A DNA stretch of 5,960 nt from Kiloniellales bacterium (GTDB lineage Bacteria > Pseudomonadota > Alphaproteobacteria > Kiloniellales > JAKSBE01): assembly GCA_030067055.1 (NCBI GenBank), contig JASJAL010000335.1, positions 1-5,960 on the forward strand, in the 5' to 3' direction. Below, piece by piece: positions 5,076-5,960 of this stretch; the stretch's first letter is position 1, and each line of letters begins with the position of its first letter. The notes below the pieces were generated by a model, which saw only the letters and a list, made by a program, of their open reading frames with translations, was not told where the DNA came from and searched no databases. Both the position numbers and the translations under genes were made by a program.

Positions 5076-5960
5076 ATGCCCAACCGCAGATCCCTGCTGA
5101 GATCCGCCATCGCATTTGCCGCCCTGTGCCTGGCCACGCCGGCGGCGGCGCAGTCCGATGGTCCGATCCCGGTGGTCGCTACCTTCTCGATCCTCGGTGA
5201 CATGGTGGAGCGCATCGGCGGCGAGCAGGTCGCTGTCACGACCCTCGTCGGCCCTGACGGTGACGTGCATGTCTACCAGCCGACCCCGGCCGCCGCGCGA
5301 GCCGTGAGCGAGGCGAAGATCCTCGTCGTCAACGGCTTGGAGTTCGAAGGCTGGCTGGACCGGCTGATCGACGCGTCCGATTTCCGCGGTCTCCGCGTCG
5401 TGGCGACCGATGGGGTCGCGCCGATCGCCTATGAGGACGACCACGATGAGGAAGAGCACGCCGCCGAAAAGAGTCACGATCACGACCACGATCACGAGCA
5501 GCACGCCGCAGAAGAGGGCCACGATCACGACCACGATCATGAGAAGCACGCCGCCAAAGAGGAGCATGATCACGACCACGAGGCGCACGAGGAAGCCGGC
5601 GCACATGATCATCATCACCACGGCGCCTTCGACCCGCATGCCTGGCAAAGCCTCGCAAACGCGGTGATCTATGTCGACAACATCACCGCCGCGCTCGCCA
5701 AGGCCGACCCGGAGAATGCCGGGACCTTCTACCGGAAGCGCGAGGCCTATGTGGCCGAGATCAAGGCGCTCGACGCCGAGATCCGCAAGATCGTGGCAAG
5801 CCTGCCGACCGACCGTCGTACCGTCGTTACCTCGCACGACGCGTTTCAGTATTTCGGCCGCGACTACGGGCTGACCTTCCTGGCGCCCCAGGGGCTGAGC
5901 ACCGAGTCCGAGGCCTCGGCGCAGGATGTCGCCCGCCTGATCGAGCAGATGCGAGACGAG
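5076..5960 (+). CDS. aztC: Periplasmic zinc-binding protein AztC (ZnuA-like), 3' end outside window
   Basis: This is a periplasmic cluster A-I substrate-binding protein that captures zinc and hands it to AztB. The frame is open from ATG 5076 to the window end (295 residues seen). Residues 1-25 form a signal peptide with cleavage likely after Ala25 (AAA before Gln26). The Arg4-Arg5-Ser-Leu-Leu context leaves Tat export possible. Zinc ligands are His65 (in DVHVYQPTP), His188 (FDPHAW) and His254 (TSHDAFQYF). The fourth, an Asp, should lie beyond the window near residue 329. The 66-residue gap from His188 to His254 equals that I recall for P. denitrificans AztC (His138, His204). Between the first two ligands sits a His-rich loop (123-182) with 21 histidines, built from tandem 15-residue units. 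The gene ends the operon seen here; an aztD chaperone gene might follow. Confidence 0.93.
   Translation, partial: MPNRRSLLRSAIAFAALCLATPAAAQSDGPIPVVATFSILGDMVERIGGEQVAVTTLVGPDGDVHVYQPTPAAARAVSEAKILVVNGLEFEGWLDRLIDASDFRGLRVVATDGVAPIAYEDDHDEEEHAAEKSHDHDHDHEQHAAEEGHDHDHDHEKHAAKEEHDHDHEAHEEAGAHDHHHHGAFDPHAWQSLANAVIYVDNITAALAKADPENAGTFYRKREAYVAEIKALDAEIRKIVASLPTDRRTVVTSHDAFQYFGRDYGLTFLAPQGLSTESEASAQDVARLIEQMRDE
5457..5585 (+). repeat. Tandem 45-bp repeat encoding the His-rich zinc loop of AztC
   Basis: There are two full 45-bp units (5457-5501 and 5502-5546) and a third, shortened one of 39 bp (5547-5585). Each encodes HAA, three variable charged residues, then an alternating His-Asp run. The units differ mostly at third positions and in the variable charged codons. 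This indicates duplication followed by drift under selection for the protein. The His-Asp stretches are a typical low-affinity zinc-gathering loop of periplasmic zinc-binding proteins. Confidence 0.85.

Noticed and set aside
4157..5200. Plus-strand ORF of 347 codons spanning aztB
   Set aside because: It is a frame-shifted shadow of aztB, rich in Arg/Pro/Gly with no recognisable motif, and contradicted by the ABC-3 permease in the other frame.
5442..5621. CRISPR-like array, because of regular 45-bp repeats
   Set aside because: The repeats are contiguous without unique spacers and keep one reading frame inside aztC, so they are a protein-coding repeat.
4881..5837. Long minus-strand ORF (318 codons) with valine/isoleucine-rich, membrane-like stretches
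   Set aside because: It is the antisense of aztC. The hydrophobic stretches are the reverse complement of the His-Asp repeat (GAT/CAC read as GTG/ATC), not a real membrane protein.

Overview
The window looks like a piece of a GC-rich alphaproteobacterial genome (Rhodobacterales/Rhizobiales type). The reasons are its strong G/C third-position bias, an alphaproteobacterial Fur-family zinc repressor, a DUF1826 gene and an Azt-type zinc importer. The theme of the whole window is survival under zinc starvation.

Layout. Bases 1-255 (+) hold the C-terminal end of a protein that resembles DUF1826. It runs tail to tail with a complete DUF1826 gene on the minus strand (479-1360). A minus-strand operon reads folE (2518-1865), hisI (1875-1372), DUF1826 (1360-479), with overlapping or touching gene ends. 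An 84-base divergent region (2519-2602) carries a perfect 14-bp palindrome (2582-2595). This is a probable Zur operator that also forms the -10 elements of two back-to-back promoters. To the right lies zur (2627-3133). After it come two small ORFs: a 55-codon ORF with a CobW-like Walker A motif, probably a gene remnant, and an otherwise unlisted 45-codon membrane ORF. These lead into the zinc ABC importer genes aztA (ATPase, 3454-4197), aztB (permease, 4197-5063) and aztC (substrate-binding protein, 5076 to beyond 5960, truncated by the window edge).

How it works together (inference from family knowledge). When zinc is plentiful, Zn-loaded Zur would sit on the palindrome and silence both arms. 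When zinc is scarce, the right arm makes a high-affinity importer whose binding protein has a 60-residue loop with 21 histidines. The left arm makes extra copies of two zinc enzymes (GTP cyclohydrolase I and phosphoribosyl-AMP cyclohydrolase) plus DUF1826, a family linked to COG0523/CobW metallochaperones. FolE here keeps all its zinc ligands, so this is not the usual swap to a zinc-independent enzyme. The points most worth following up are the 45-codon membrane ORF welded to aztA, the CobW-like remnant with an intact ribosome site, the DUF1826 pair, and the shared -10/operator palindrome.
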